64,000 bases of DNA, taken from CAZLGM01 sp964623625. Its GTDB lineage: Bacteria; Desulfobacterota; Desulfobulbia; Desulfobulbales; Desulfocapsaceae. Each line of letters starts with the position of its first letter. Position 1 is the stretch's first letter. The DNA lies in contig CAZUUJ010000005.1 of NCBI GenBank assembly GCA_964623625.1, positions 16,555-80,554 of the forward strand, read 5' to 3'. Under the pieces are notes generated by a model that saw only the letters and a program-made list of their open reading frames with translations, did no database searches and was not told the origin of the DNA. Positions 40,730-48,171 of this stretch are shown here, piece after piece. Made by a program: the position numbers and the translations under genes.

Positions 40730-41296
40730 ATGAAAATCGTTGCAATTTTAGGGAGTCCAAAAAGAAAAGGAAATACAGCCAAAGTACTCTCTATGTTTGA
40801 AGATAAAGTTAAAGCAAATCATGAAATTGAAATAATACACATCACCAAATATAAGGTAGGCGGCTGTCTTGGATGTTATAAGTGTCAGGAAAACATAAAT
40901 GAACCTGGATGTGTTCAAAAAGATGATGCGCCGGCAATATTTAATAAAATGATCCAGGCCGACGCAATTGTGTATGCCACGCCTTTATATTGCTGGAGCT
41001 TTACATCTCAAATTAAGCCCTTGATCGATAGGCATTTTTGCCTTATCACAGGATATGGTACAGCTGATCACGCGTCACTGATTAGCGATAAGCCAGCAGC
41101 ATTACTTGTTACATGCATGGGCCCTATTGAAGGTAATACTGACTCTATACAGAATATCTTCAACGGTTTTTGTGAATATGGCAAGTTAGTATCAAAAGGA
41201 AATCATATTTTACCTTTTTGTTCTACGCCTGATGAAATAGGAGCTAATGGTGAAGAGCTTGCAGAGAATCTTGCGAAAGCGATTACCGGAAATTAA
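40730..41296 (+). CDS. Flavodoxin-like NAD(P)H-dependent oxidoreductase / iron-sulfur flavoprotein relative
   Basis: The ATG at 40730 lies 6 bases after AGGAGG and gives 188 residues. It starts KIVAILGSPKRKGNTAKVL, the FMN phosphate-binding loop of flavodoxin-fold proteins. A Cys cluster, GCLGCYKCQE with another Cys after NEPG (about residues 46-61), resembles the compact 4Fe-4S motif of iron-sulfur flavoproteins. The ATPLYCWSFTSQIKPLIDR segment is also typical. The protein probably transfers electrons with FMN and possibly a cluster. Confidence 0.85.
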   Translation: MKIVAILGSPKRKGNTAKVLSMFEDKVKANHEIEIIHITKYKVGGCLGCYKCQENINEPGCVQKDDAPAIFNKMIQADAIVYATPLYCWSFTSQIKPLIDRHFCLITGYGTADHASLISDKPAALLVTCMGPIEGNTDSIQNIFNGFCEYGKLVSKGNHILPFCSTPDEIGANGEELAENLAKAITGN

Positions 41297-41501
41297 TGTA
41301 ACTCAAAAGTCTTCTATTTGAGCCATGTGGATTGTTTACCGGATTAAAAACACACATAACCAGTCGGTGCATTGGAATGCTTACCAGCGGCGGCTTCTGA
41401 GGATAACACAGTTTAAGATGGTCAAATTAGTTTGGGAGTATGTATTTGTACTGCATGGTACGCATCCATGACCTCACTGTTAAGTATACGAAAATGAAAA
41501 C

Positions 41502-41831
41502 ATGGAAACTGCATCGGGTTTAATCAAATTAAAGCCAGGCACAGAAGAAAAAGTCGAACTTTGGGAGAAAACAATATCCTTTCGCATAGAAGAGGCAGTT
41601 GCTACCCTAAAAGATGAAGGTGTAGAAATTGAATCTTGGTTTAAAGTTCAAATAGATGGTCAAGATTATTTGCTTTGGTATATGAGAGCCAAGTCTATAG
41701 AGAGGGCGTTTGAAATTTCCAGAACGCTGAAACACCCAATTGATAAATTTCATTATGAGCTTATGGCAGAAATTATGGAAACAAACGGAAATATCCTATC
41801 TACCCCTATTATAGATATTACATCAAAGTAA
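41502..41831 (+). CDS. DUF6176-like protein
   Basis: The 109-residue protein contains SGLIKLKPGTEEKVELW and ESWFKVQIDGQDYLLWYMRA, matching the small DUF6176 family, whose function is unknown. It has no signal peptide. A broken second copy lies at 44828-45156, about 65-70 % similar by eye, indicating duplication within the accessory zone. Repeat C2 lies 46 bases past the stop. Confidence 0.7.
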   Translation: METASGLIKLKPGTEEKVELWEKTISFRIEEAVATLKDEGVEIESWFKVQIDGQDYLLWYMRAKSIERAFEISRTLKHPIDKFHYELMAEIMETNGNILSTPIIDITSK

Positions 41832-41877
41832 CAAGAAATATCATAAGAGATCGAAAACAAATAAGAAACATACCGAT

Positions 41878-41980
41878 TGTGCTCAGTGGAACGCAAGAGG
41901 CCCGTCGAATTGCGTTCCTTTCCGCTCCAAGTTTAAATTTATTCAAGTCAGTACCATGCAATCTTGCGTTCACTGACACA
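41878..41980 (+). repeat. Hairpin repeat family C, copy C2 (103 bp)
   Basis: TGTGCTCAGTGGAACGCAAGA pairs with TCTTGCGTTCACTGACACA with two bulges, as in copy C1. It ends 22 bases before the start of the interrupted amidohydrolase gene, as C1 ends 30 bases before the DinB-like gene. Confidence 0.65.
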
Positions 41981-42001
41981 GGTTGTTGTGCTATCTAAAA
42001 C

Positions 42002-42951
42002 ATGGAAATCTTTAAAATATTTTCACCAATCGATGGAGATGAAATTCCTCTTCTAACAACAATTGTTCATAGTGGATCGGAAATACCGGACGATATTTCA
42101 CCACAGTTTAATCCACGCCATTCCGAGTCTTTAATCAATACTGATTGGCATTTGGAAAAGCTATTTGGTTTTATTATTGCGCAGCGGTTTTACCATAAGC
42201 CGTAAAAACCGCCGGCTATGCCGGCGGATAACGCTGCTCATTAAAACATAAGTGCTTCGCACATTTGCTTCCCGGCTTTGCCGGGAATCAAAGCCACGCG
42301 TTTCACGCGTGGTTGTTTACTCCTGATCTTGGAGGTACTATTTTATTCTTCAAACCATATAAATACGTGGCTAATGTCAATCGTAAAATAAAGGAGCCAT
42401 ATATTGGAGAATACGCCAAAAGCTTTTTAACAACCGCTCTTCCTAAAGAAACTCCATTTGATTGGCAAGTATATCATCGTCTTCCAGATGAGGCAGAGGT
42501 AAGAAATCGTAAAAAAAGATTCTATGATCCCTTTCACAATAAATTGAGAGAATTAATTGATGACAAACTGAATAAATTCGGGAGACTTTTTCTTTTAGAT
42601 ATTCATAGCTGTATTGGTGCTATTCATACGGATATTTGTCTTGCTAACGGTCGATACGCAAGTGCTTCCAAGAAATTAACAAATTTTATGGAAGCAAAAT
42701 TAATTGAAAATGGTTTCACTACAGCTATTAATGATCCATTTTCATCAGGTTATATAATCAGGCAATACGGAGAGATACCCGGAGTTGAAGCTTTGTTGCT
42801 GGAGATTTGGGCACATACATACATGCCTCCATATGAGCTTGATCAGGGTAGACCAGCAGTATATAATGATTCTTTTTCAAGACAAACAAAGAATCGGTTT
42901 CATGAAGTAATTGCTTCAGTTTCTGATTATTATATAAATCAGCACAACTAG
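42002..42951 (+). pseudogene. N-formylglutamate amidohydrolase-like gene interrupted by repeat B2
   Basis: Two pieces of one gene are present. The 5' piece (42002-42172) encodes IVHSGSEIPDDI and TDWHLEKLFGF. The 3' piece (42319-42951) encodes TPDLGGTILF, VANVNRKI, LFLLDIHSC and IPGVEALLLEIW. Both fit the N-formylglutamate amidohydrolase family, where the residues across the gap would normally be contiguous. The 146-bp element B2 (42173-42318) sits between them and brings stop codons and a frameshift. Removing it exactly gives a 267-codon frame in register. The family hydrolyses N-formyl amino acids in histidine degradation and related pathways. The present gene should not make the full protein. 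Confidence 0.8.
42173..42318 (+). mobile_element. Multi-hairpin element family B, copy B2 inserted in a gene (146 bp)
   Basis: The sequence is nearly identical to B1 (5575-5720) with the same length and ends (ATTATTGCGCAGCGG to GTGGTTGTTT). It carries all hairpins, including the intact CCGCCGGC/GCCGGCGG stem. It separates TTTGGTTTT from ACTCCTGATC inside an amidohydrolase gene. A 4-base TTTA duplication at the borders is possible here but is not seen at B1. It has no protein, so mobilisation would need enzymes from elsewhere. Confidence 0.8.
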
Positions 42952-43030
42952 TTGTTCCAGCTGATGTTATCCGCCACCCTTTTGTTTACTGGCAACATAG
43001 CTGAGCAAGGTGTTACAGCCTAAAGGTTCG

Positions 43031-43558
43031 ATGTTACTTAAGAATTACAGAAAAGAGATATTCAGGCCGGAATGTAATCCGCAATTTAAATCTCTTCATT
43101 GTTTTGCCCATCTTGATGAGGATATCAGCGAAGTTCTGCCCTATTTAAATACCGTACTTGGTGGAACCGGCTATGTAAAAGATCCGCCTTCTCTGATGCT
43201 ACAAATTCATGGACGTTTAATCGCATTGCATGGGAAAAAAATTGCAATCAATGCATTAAAGGACAAAACTGATGCAGATAAGATACTCGAATGGTTAAAA
43301 AGAGAAATTAATGAGACTTGGGAAAATCGTGATGCAATAACACCTAGTTATGGTGTGGCTGCAAGGCCTCAACCAATAGAAATTCTGAAACTATTGCCAA
43401 AAACAAACTGCAAGGAATGTGGGCAACCGACATGCATTGTTTTTGCATCACTGCTTGTACAAGGAGCGAAGGGCTCTCTTGACTGTCCACAACTCACGGA
43501 TCAAAACAGAAGAGAACTTGATGAATATCTAGGAAATTTCAGCTTTATAGATCTTTAG
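43031..43558 (+). CDS. Fe-S cluster (FeS / PF04060-like) domain protein
   Basis: The ATG at 43031 gives 175 residues; a GTG at 43010 would add 7. The C-terminal part has LPKTNCKECGQPTCIVFA followed by a Cys in SLDCPQL, the four-cysteine pattern of the 4Fe-4S domain found in RnfB and CO-dehydrogenase/corrinoid proteins. The N-terminal 110 residues contain EDISEVLPYLNTVLGG and PPSLMLQIHGRLIALHG, also seen in proteins carrying this domain. No redox partner gene is adjacent. Function is unknown, probably electron transfer or metal binding. Confidence 0.75.
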   Translation: MLLKNYRKEIFRPECNPQFKSLHCFAHLDEDISEVLPYLNTVLGGTGYVKDPPSLMLQIHGRLIALHGKKIAINALKDKTDADKILEWLKREINETWENRDAITPSYGVAARPQPIEILKLLPKTNCKECGQPTCIVFASLLVQGAKGSLDCPQLTDQNRRELDEYLGNFSFIDL

Positions 43559-43586
43559 AGAGATTTTACATATCAAGCCAATCAAT

Positions 43587-43677
43587 CTGAAAAAAGAGGT
43601 TGGTGATAGAGGGCTGCATCCGTTACGCTTGAAGTTTGTCAGTACTCCAATCACTGCTCTACATACGCCTGTTTCAG
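43587..43677 (+). repeat. Hairpin repeat family D, copy D2
   Basis: CTGAAA at the left and TTTCAG at the right close an imperfect hairpin. Several blocks align with D1 (40565-40659), including GAGGTTGGTGATA and CAGTACTCCAA. The similarity is moderate. Confidence 0.4.
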
Positions 43678-43755
43678 CTGATAACGAACGCTAGCTGTAC
43701 TGTGAGAACTCCAGGAAAAAAAATTACATGAGAGAAATGAAGAATAGTTTTATAA

Positions 43756-43950
43756 AAAGGAGCTGAGTTAATTGGCGATTCGTCAGATGTCCAGACAACC
43801 GGTCTGGCACAACCTATGTACGTGTTGGCGACTAACATCGGCAAGACCAAGTTAATACCCGACTATTACATTGTTGATAAAAACAAGAAAGAATTGACGG
43901 TGAGAAATCACAAGAGTGAGATCACCTCAATTCCTACTATGCCTGAATGA
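43756..43950 (+). pseudogene. Short coding remnant of unknown protein
   Basis: The frame ending at the TGA at 43948-43950 is open from 43756 and reads as protein-like text: LIGDSSDVQTTGLAQPMYV, then IGKTKLIPDYYIVDKN and a final SEITSIPTMPE. No suitable start codon exists in frame before residue 20. A separate ATG at 43727 (MREMKNSFIKRS) in another frame ends just inside it, compatible with a frameshifted gene. No family was recognised. Confidence 0.35.
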
Positions 43951-44021
43951 AGGTTGGTGTTAAAGAAAAGTGATGGATCAATTTAATTCACACTAGCAAT
44001 CAATCAAACGGGAAAATAATA

Positions 44022-44465
44022 ATGGCAAAAAATAAATTTTTTCATGCTATAACGATTTTGGTGATTTGGTGTTTAGTTGGATGCTCCTCAGAAACAAATT
44101 TCACCCCACCACCTGGTCATAAAGGACCAGCAATTACTCATTACTCTTTTGGGAAAATGGTGATTGACGGACAAATATATACCAATGAACTCCAGATATT
44201 TTCGGATGGTAGCGTAAGGGACTGGTCTCCAGGAGATCCACATTATATCCTTCCAAACGATATAGAAGAAATTGCTAATTCAAATATTCAGGTCCTGATT
44301 ATTGGTATTGGCGCCAATGGTCAAGCTGCTGTTGCAGATGAAACCATTAACTTTCTAAAAAAAAGAAATATAGAAGTCCATGTTTTGAACTCTCACGAAG
44401 CAATTGAACTTTTTAATAAATCCCCGAAAAAAAACTTGGCAGCGTTATTCCATTTAAACTGTTGA
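44022..44465 (+). CDS. Predicted lipoprotein with Mth938-like domain
   Basis: The 147-residue product has a signal peptide ending in CLVGC (Cys21) followed by a short Pro-rich linker. The remaining part is an Mth938/DUF498-type domain: ITHYSFGKMVIDGQIYTNEL, VRDWSPGDPHYIL, LIIGIGANGQ and VLNSHEAIELFNK. The domain is normally found as a cytoplasmic 110-120 residue protein (related to NDUFAF3). An export signal on it is unusual. The start at 44022 is preceded by a weak site (CGGGAAA). Confidence 0.72.
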   Translation: MAKNKFFHAITILVIWCLVGCSSETNFTPPPGHKGPAITHYSFGKMVIDGQIYTNELQIFSDGSVRDWSPGDPHYILPNDIEEIANSNIQVLIIGIGANGQAAVADETINFLKKRNIEVHVLNSHEAIELFNKSPKKNLAALFHLNC

Positions 44466-44552
44466 GATAATAGGAACAGTCGAACCAGGGAATCAATCAG
44501 ACCTGCTCTGTAGAAAGGGTTTTTCCACGGACTCGTTAACCTTATTAAAATA

Positions 44553-44668
44553 TGATTCCTGGCAAAACCGGTGAGCAAATGTGCAAAGCACTTATGTTTT
44601 AATGAGCAGCGTTATCCGCCGGCATAGCCTGTAGTTTTTAACGCTTATGGTAAAACCGCTGCGTAATT
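44553..44668 (-). repeat. Multi-hairpin repeat family B, inverted truncated copy B3
   Basis: Read on the minus strand it runs from AATTACGCAGCGG through CGGATAACGCTGCTC and GTGCTTTGCAC to CCGGTTTTGCCAGG, then stops, lacking the last CCACGCG hairpin. Its start again follows a T-run (CTTTTTT on that strand). It is more diverged than B1 and B2. Confidence 0.65.
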
Positions 44669-44740
44669 AAAAAAGAAAATCAAGAAATTCCGATTGATGA
44701 ATTTGTTGTTTCATTTAATAAGGCGTTGTATTTCAAATAA
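44669..44740 (+). pseudogene. Possible gene tail cut by repeat B3
   Basis: Directly after B3 an in-frame stretch encodes ENQEIPIDEFVVSFNKALYF and ends at TAA 44738-44740. It reads like the C-terminus of a real protein, and no start precedes it on the far side of the repeat. Weak evidence because it is only about 24 codons. Confidence 0.25.
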
Positions 44741-44827
44741 AAATTACAGGATTTAGGTTGATAAATCGTTCAAATCGAACACACTGTTGCGTGTCGGTTA
44801 ACTCCGACATTATATTTGAGGAAAAGA

Positions 44828-45156
44828 ATGGAAATAGCATCAGGATTGGTTAGATTAAAGCCGGGCACAGTGGAAAAAGTTGAGGATTGGCAAAAAACTA
44901 TTTCCTCTCGCCTTGAAGAAGCTATTGTTACATTGAAAGACGAGGGTGTTGAAATTGAGTCCTGGTTCTGAGTTCAGATAGATGGTCAAGACTATTTATT
45001 GTGGTATATGAGGGCGGAGTCCAAAAAAAAGCTTTTGAGATTTCCCGTATGCTCAAGCACCCAATAGATAAATTTCACTATGAACTTATGGGAGAAAACA
45101 TGGAAGAAAACGGAAATGTTCTTGCTATTCCGATTATTGATATATCTTCAAGATAG
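44828..45156 (+). pseudogene. Degraded second copy of the DUF6176-like gene
   Basis: The text aligns with the protein at 41502 from SGLVRLKPGTVEKVEDW onward. A TGA (TGGTTCTGAGTTCAG) stands where the intact copy has a Lys codon, and a frameshift follows in a run of A near 45030. The remaining part (AFEISRMLKHPIDKFHYELM and a final IPIIDISSR) is recognisable. Two lesions make this a pseudogene; selenocysteine recoding is unlikely because the intact paralogue has Lys there and the frameshift is independent. Confidence 0.8.
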
Positions 45157-45225
45157 AAAACAAAACATATGATAAATTCTGAGAATATATAAAAATATAA
45201 GGATACTAACCTTAAGGGGAAAGAA

Positions 45226-45444
45226 ATGGATAACTCTATAATAATTTTATACAATGTTGTATCGACCACTAAGTGGATTGGAGTGGCTTTGATAGTACTC
45301 ACTTGGATCCAAATCATACCATTGAAACTCGGTTGGATCGGTTTTGGTATTGCGCTAGCTTCCTATATTGCAGAAATAATATGCAAAAGGAAATTCATGC
45401 CTCCAGAAACAGAAGGTGGCCAAGACGAACAATCTAATACATGA
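45226..45444 (+). CDS. Small two-helix membrane protein
   Basis: The 72-residue product has two hydrophobic segments (about 8-28 and 33-50), a basic CKRKF boundary and a hydrophilic acidic tail (PPETEGGQDEQSNT). No family was recognised. Its stop overlaps the start of the ATP-grasp gene by 4 bases, so the two are coupled. It is preceded by AAGGGGAAAG. Confidence 0.7.
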   Translation: MDNSIIILYNVVSTTKWIGVALIVLTWIQIIPLKLGWIGFGIALASYIAEIICKRKFMPPETEGGQDEQSNT

Positions 45445-46274
45445 CCATCCTCTCATTCCATTCATTTGTTGAGGCGGATGCGAATGTGTACCACTCCGGC
45501 AAGGTACTTGCCAGCCAGGAGATTGAGGCGATAAAATCTGCAAAAGCCGTCATTCTTCCACAGGGATGTAATAAGAAATTATATCACCTTGTGCGCAGCC
45601 ATTGTGCGAATTTTTTCCCTAATTACGACGCCTACTTCGATTACCCGGGTAAGGTAGGTCAAGCCGCGCTTTTTAAAAAGTATGGGGTCTCTATTCCGAA
45701 GACAACTACATTTGCCAACCTGAAAGCATATCACAGGAATAAACCGGATCAGTACTATAACTATCCGTTTGTTTTTAAATTATCCTTGGGTGGTGAAGGG
45801 AATAATGTTTTTCTGCTAAAGAGTGAAAAGGATTTACTCAAGGCATTGGAACATGCTCAAGAGTATGAAGAGAAGGGGAGAGAAGGTTTTCTCTTTCAAG
45901 AGTATATCCCGACAGGTGGCCGAAGTTTGCGAGTTGTTGTGATTGGCAACAAGTTCTTTCCATACTGGCGTGTTGGCGAGAATCTAGACAGTTTTTATTC
46001 GAATCTGTCCAAAGGCGCCGTTATTGACCATGATTCCTATCCCGATCAACAACAAGCTGCTGTTTCAGCTCTGAAAAAATTCTGCCGAGACACCGGGATA
46101 AATTTGGCTGGATTCGATTTTATTTTTAGTATTGACGATAAAGATTGTGCACCGTTTTTTCTGGAAATTAATTATTTTTTCCGTTGTCGGGGACTGGGTG
46201 GGGTGGATAACTACCAGAAACTTCTTGTTGATGGAGTGCGGGACTGGCTTAAGGAGATAAAATTGAGGGATTAG
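45441..46274 (+). CDS. ATP-grasp (RimK-like) ligase
   Basis: The 277-residue protein has an ATP-grasp fold pattern: YPFVFKLSLGGEGNNVFLL (nucleotide-binding Lys and Gly loop), FLFQEYIPTGGRSLRVVVIG, and the metal-binding C-terminal LAGFDFIF...FFLEINYFFRCRG, where Glu and Asn are ligands. Such enzymes join a carboxylate to an amine or thiol using ATP, for example amino-acid ligases. The substrate is unknown. Overlap with the small membrane protein gene suggests that protein is a partner or a substrate; this is speculative. Confidence 0.82.
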   Translation: MTILSFHSFVEADANVYHSGKVLASQEIEAIKSAKAVILPQGCNKKLYHLVRSHCANFFPNYDAYFDYPGKVGQAALFKKYGVSIPKTTTFANLKAYHRNKPDQYYNYPFVFKLSLGGEGNNVFLLKSEKDLLKALEHAQEYEEKGREGFLFQEYIPTGGRSLRVVVIGNKFFPYWRVGENLDSFYSNLSKGAVIDHDSYPDQQQAAVSALKKFCRDTGINLAGFDFIFSIDDKDCAPFFLEINYFFRCRGLGGVDNYQKLLVDGVRDWLKEIKLRD

Positions 46275-46342
46275 AGGACGTTTTTATCTAATCAGACAAA
46301 TTAGCCTTAATAAGTGTTAGGAGATCAGTTGGAGTTTAGTTT

Positions 46343-46702
46343 ATGGATAAAGATAAGATAGAAAAGTATTTGTCCGGCTTGAAAGGGGGGGAGTCAAGCT
46401 ATCCTTTTGGTCCTGAAGCATTGGTATATAAAGTGATGGGTAAAATGTATGCGCTGGTATCTCAACTGGAAGAACTTCCCAAAGTAACACTGAAGATAAA
46501 TCCAGCTGATGGTGAAGTATTGGTAAGTCAGTACGATTCAGTGAGTCCTGGTTATCATATGAACAAAAAACACTGGATTACCATTTCGTTAAATGGTGAG
46601 TTGCCTGAAGAAATTCTATTTGACTTGGCCAATAGTTCATACGACCTGGTGGTGAGCAAATTGACTAAGGCTGATAAAAATAAACTGGAAGTGAGCGGAT
46701 AA
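46343..46702 (+). CDS. MmcQ/YjbR family protein
   Basis: The 119-residue protein has the MmcQ/YjbR pattern: a short N-terminal helix, YPFGPEALVYKVMGKMYALV, LKINPADGEVL, then YHMNKKHWITISLNGELPEE and a final helix. The family has a DNA-binding-like fold but its function is not established. It has a GGAG site about 10 bases before the start and stands alone between two small genes. Confidence 0.83.
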   Translation: MDKDKIEKYLSGLKGGESSYPFGPEALVYKVMGKMYALVSQLEELPKVTLKINPADGEVLVSQYDSVSPGYHMNKKHWITISLNGELPEEILFDLANSSYDLVVSKLTKADKNKLEVSG

Positions 46703-46721
46703 AGAAGAAAACCCTGAAGTT

Positions 46722-47030
46722 ATGTTCTGCCCAATTTGTAAATCGGAGTACAGAGAAGGTTTCACGTTATGCGATGAATGCACCGTGAAACTTGTTGACG
46801 AGCTACCTGAAGAAAAAATATCCCAAAAAGAAAACCTCATAGAAATCGCTGCTTCTCTACAGAAAAGTGATGTTGCGATTATTAAATCCATCCTGGATGC
46901 GGAAAATATAGACTATATCTTCTTACACGAAGCTTTGGGGAGTCTCTATCCAATTCCCGAGACCAATAAGCTGTTAGTTCCCAAAAAAGACCAAAAACGG
47001 GTTAAGTCAATATTAAAAGATTTCCTCTAG
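46722..47030 (+). CDS. Zinc-ribbon plus DUF2007-like protein
   Basis: The 102-residue protein begins with a zinc-ribbon, MFCPICKSEYREGFTLCDEC (Cys3, Cys6, Cys17, Cys20), followed by a DUF2007 (putative signal-transducing) domain: KSDVAIIKSILDAENIDYIF, LLVPKKDQKRVKSIL. No ribosome binding site stronger than AAGAAG is visible. The role is unknown. Confidence 0.78.
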   Translation: MFCPICKSEYREGFTLCDECTVKLVDELPEEKISQKENLIEIAASLQKSDVAIIKSILDAENIDYIFLHEALGSLYPIPETNKLLVPKKDQKRVKSILKDFL

Positions 47031-47075
47031 CCAGTACCAACCTCTTGATTTTATAGCATACTGGGAGGGGCTGTT

Positions 47076-48068
47076 ATGAAACGACTGCACCAAGGTTTTG
47101 ACTACACACTGTACAAGGTGTACGTCTGGGGTGGACTGGCTGCTCTTGTCATATACACCGTAGTTGTAGCAATCAAGCTTGATCAGCGTAATATGCTTGA
47201 GACTGTCGGAATGGTGTATATCATCCTTCCATTAATGGGCTGGGTCGGTGGCATCCTGTTATATTGGTGGTGGGTGTTTCTTTTCAAAGGCAACAAAGAG
47301 CTGGAAGAATTGGCCAACTTGCCCAGAGAAGGTTTGCCGGGTATCAAGTCCTTGAAGAGTTGGAACATCTTACATCAGGCGATGGCTGTTCAAGGTGGCG
47401 ATATAGAGGAATATATTCAGAATGCCAAAAAGGCAAATCCGCCAATAATTGTTTGGTATGGGACTATGAACCTGTTGGTATTATGGGTTTTCGGCCCTTT
47501 CATCCTTGAATTCCTGGGGCTCATGCCGGATATAACTCCAAAAACCATGCTTGGTATTTGGGTTGGTGGCGTAATTGTCTGGGTTCCTTTGATGTTAGTG
47601 GTAACCTACATTGTTCTGGGTTGGGGTGGAAAAGCTTCAGAAAAAGCGTATATAGCACCTTTAGGTTTGGAAATATCCGAGGCACCGGGTATGGATCTTG
47701 ATGTGATTGCAGTGCTCACTGGAGATCAGAAACTTTTCCCGGACGGTCCTTCAATTGTTGAAGGAAAACGACACGGACGTTTGGTTTATATCGAGATGAT
47801 TGGTAAACATTGCTTGACAATAGTGCGGGGCAGGCTACCAGAGTTCAAGGTGAAGAGTGACGCCGGCAAGTTGATCCCCAATAGGGGTGCACCGAAAACA
47901 GTAATTCGGGCTCTGAAAAGCCTGCGCAAAGCAAAGCGATGGCGTGGGATAGAAGTAAACGCCGGGTCAGTGGGAATCGGTATTCAACGTAAATCGAAAG
48001 GCACCAATATGTGGTTGTATGATCTGTGGCTGGCTGAGTACCTCTTGGATAAGGACAGCGTTGACTGA
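47076..48068 (+). CDS. Four-helix membrane protein of unknown function
   Basis: The 330-residue protein has two pairs of hydrophobic helices (about 18-35, 44-66, 123-146 and 157-182), then a soluble C-terminal domain of about 140 residues (IAVLTGDQKLFPDGPSIV, IPNRGAPKTVIRALKSLRKA). A GGGAGGGG site precedes the ATG. No family was recognised. Two Cys-free, Gly/Lys-rich segments suggest a cytoplasmic C-terminus. Confidence 0.68.
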   Translation: MKRLHQGFDYTLYKVYVWGGLAALVIYTVVVAIKLDQRNMLETVGMVYIILPLMGWVGGILLYWWWVFLFKGNKELEELANLPREGLPGIKSLKSWNILHQAMAVQGGDIEEYIQNAKKANPPIIVWYGTMNLLVLWVFGPFILEFLGLMPDITPKTMLGIWVGGVIVWVPLMLVVTYIVLGWGGKASEKAYIAPLGLEISEAPGMDLDVIAVLTGDQKLFPDGPSIVEGKRHGRLVYIEMIGKHCLTIVRGRLPEFKVKSDAGKLIPNRGAPKTVIRALKSLRKAKRWRGIEVNAGSVGIGIQRKSKGTNMWLYDLWLAEYLLDKDSVD

Positions 48069-48171
48069 CAATTGCTTGTTTCCGGAACTACAGGCAGGAT
48101 CTACCTGAAACGTTATGAGTATTTCTGAAACAATAAATCTTATATAACAAAGGATGCCCCAGGGTCTTAAC

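Larger units (their letters stand above)
43559..44021. other. Long gap with repeat D2 and a coding remnant
   Basis: These 463 bases hold repeat D2 (43587-43677) and an in-frame coding remnant (43756-43950, separate entry). Nothing else is supported. Confidence 0.5.
44466..44827. other. Gap with inverted repeat B3 and a gene tail
   Basis: The 362-base stretch contains B3 (44553-44668), a likely gene tail (44669-44740) and about 85 bases upstream of a DUF6176-like pseudogene. No intact gene was seen. Confidence 0.45.

Noticed and set aside
44828..45156. In-frame TGA read as selenocysteine
   Set aside because: The intact paralogue has Lys at that position, no redox motif surrounds it and a separate frameshift follows.
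37742..45444. Classical integron cassette array
   Set aside because: No integron integrase is present and most spacers lack the paired RYYYAAC and GTTRRRY boxes; only one hairpin at 39698-39756 is attC-like. Kept as a finding, not called as an integron.
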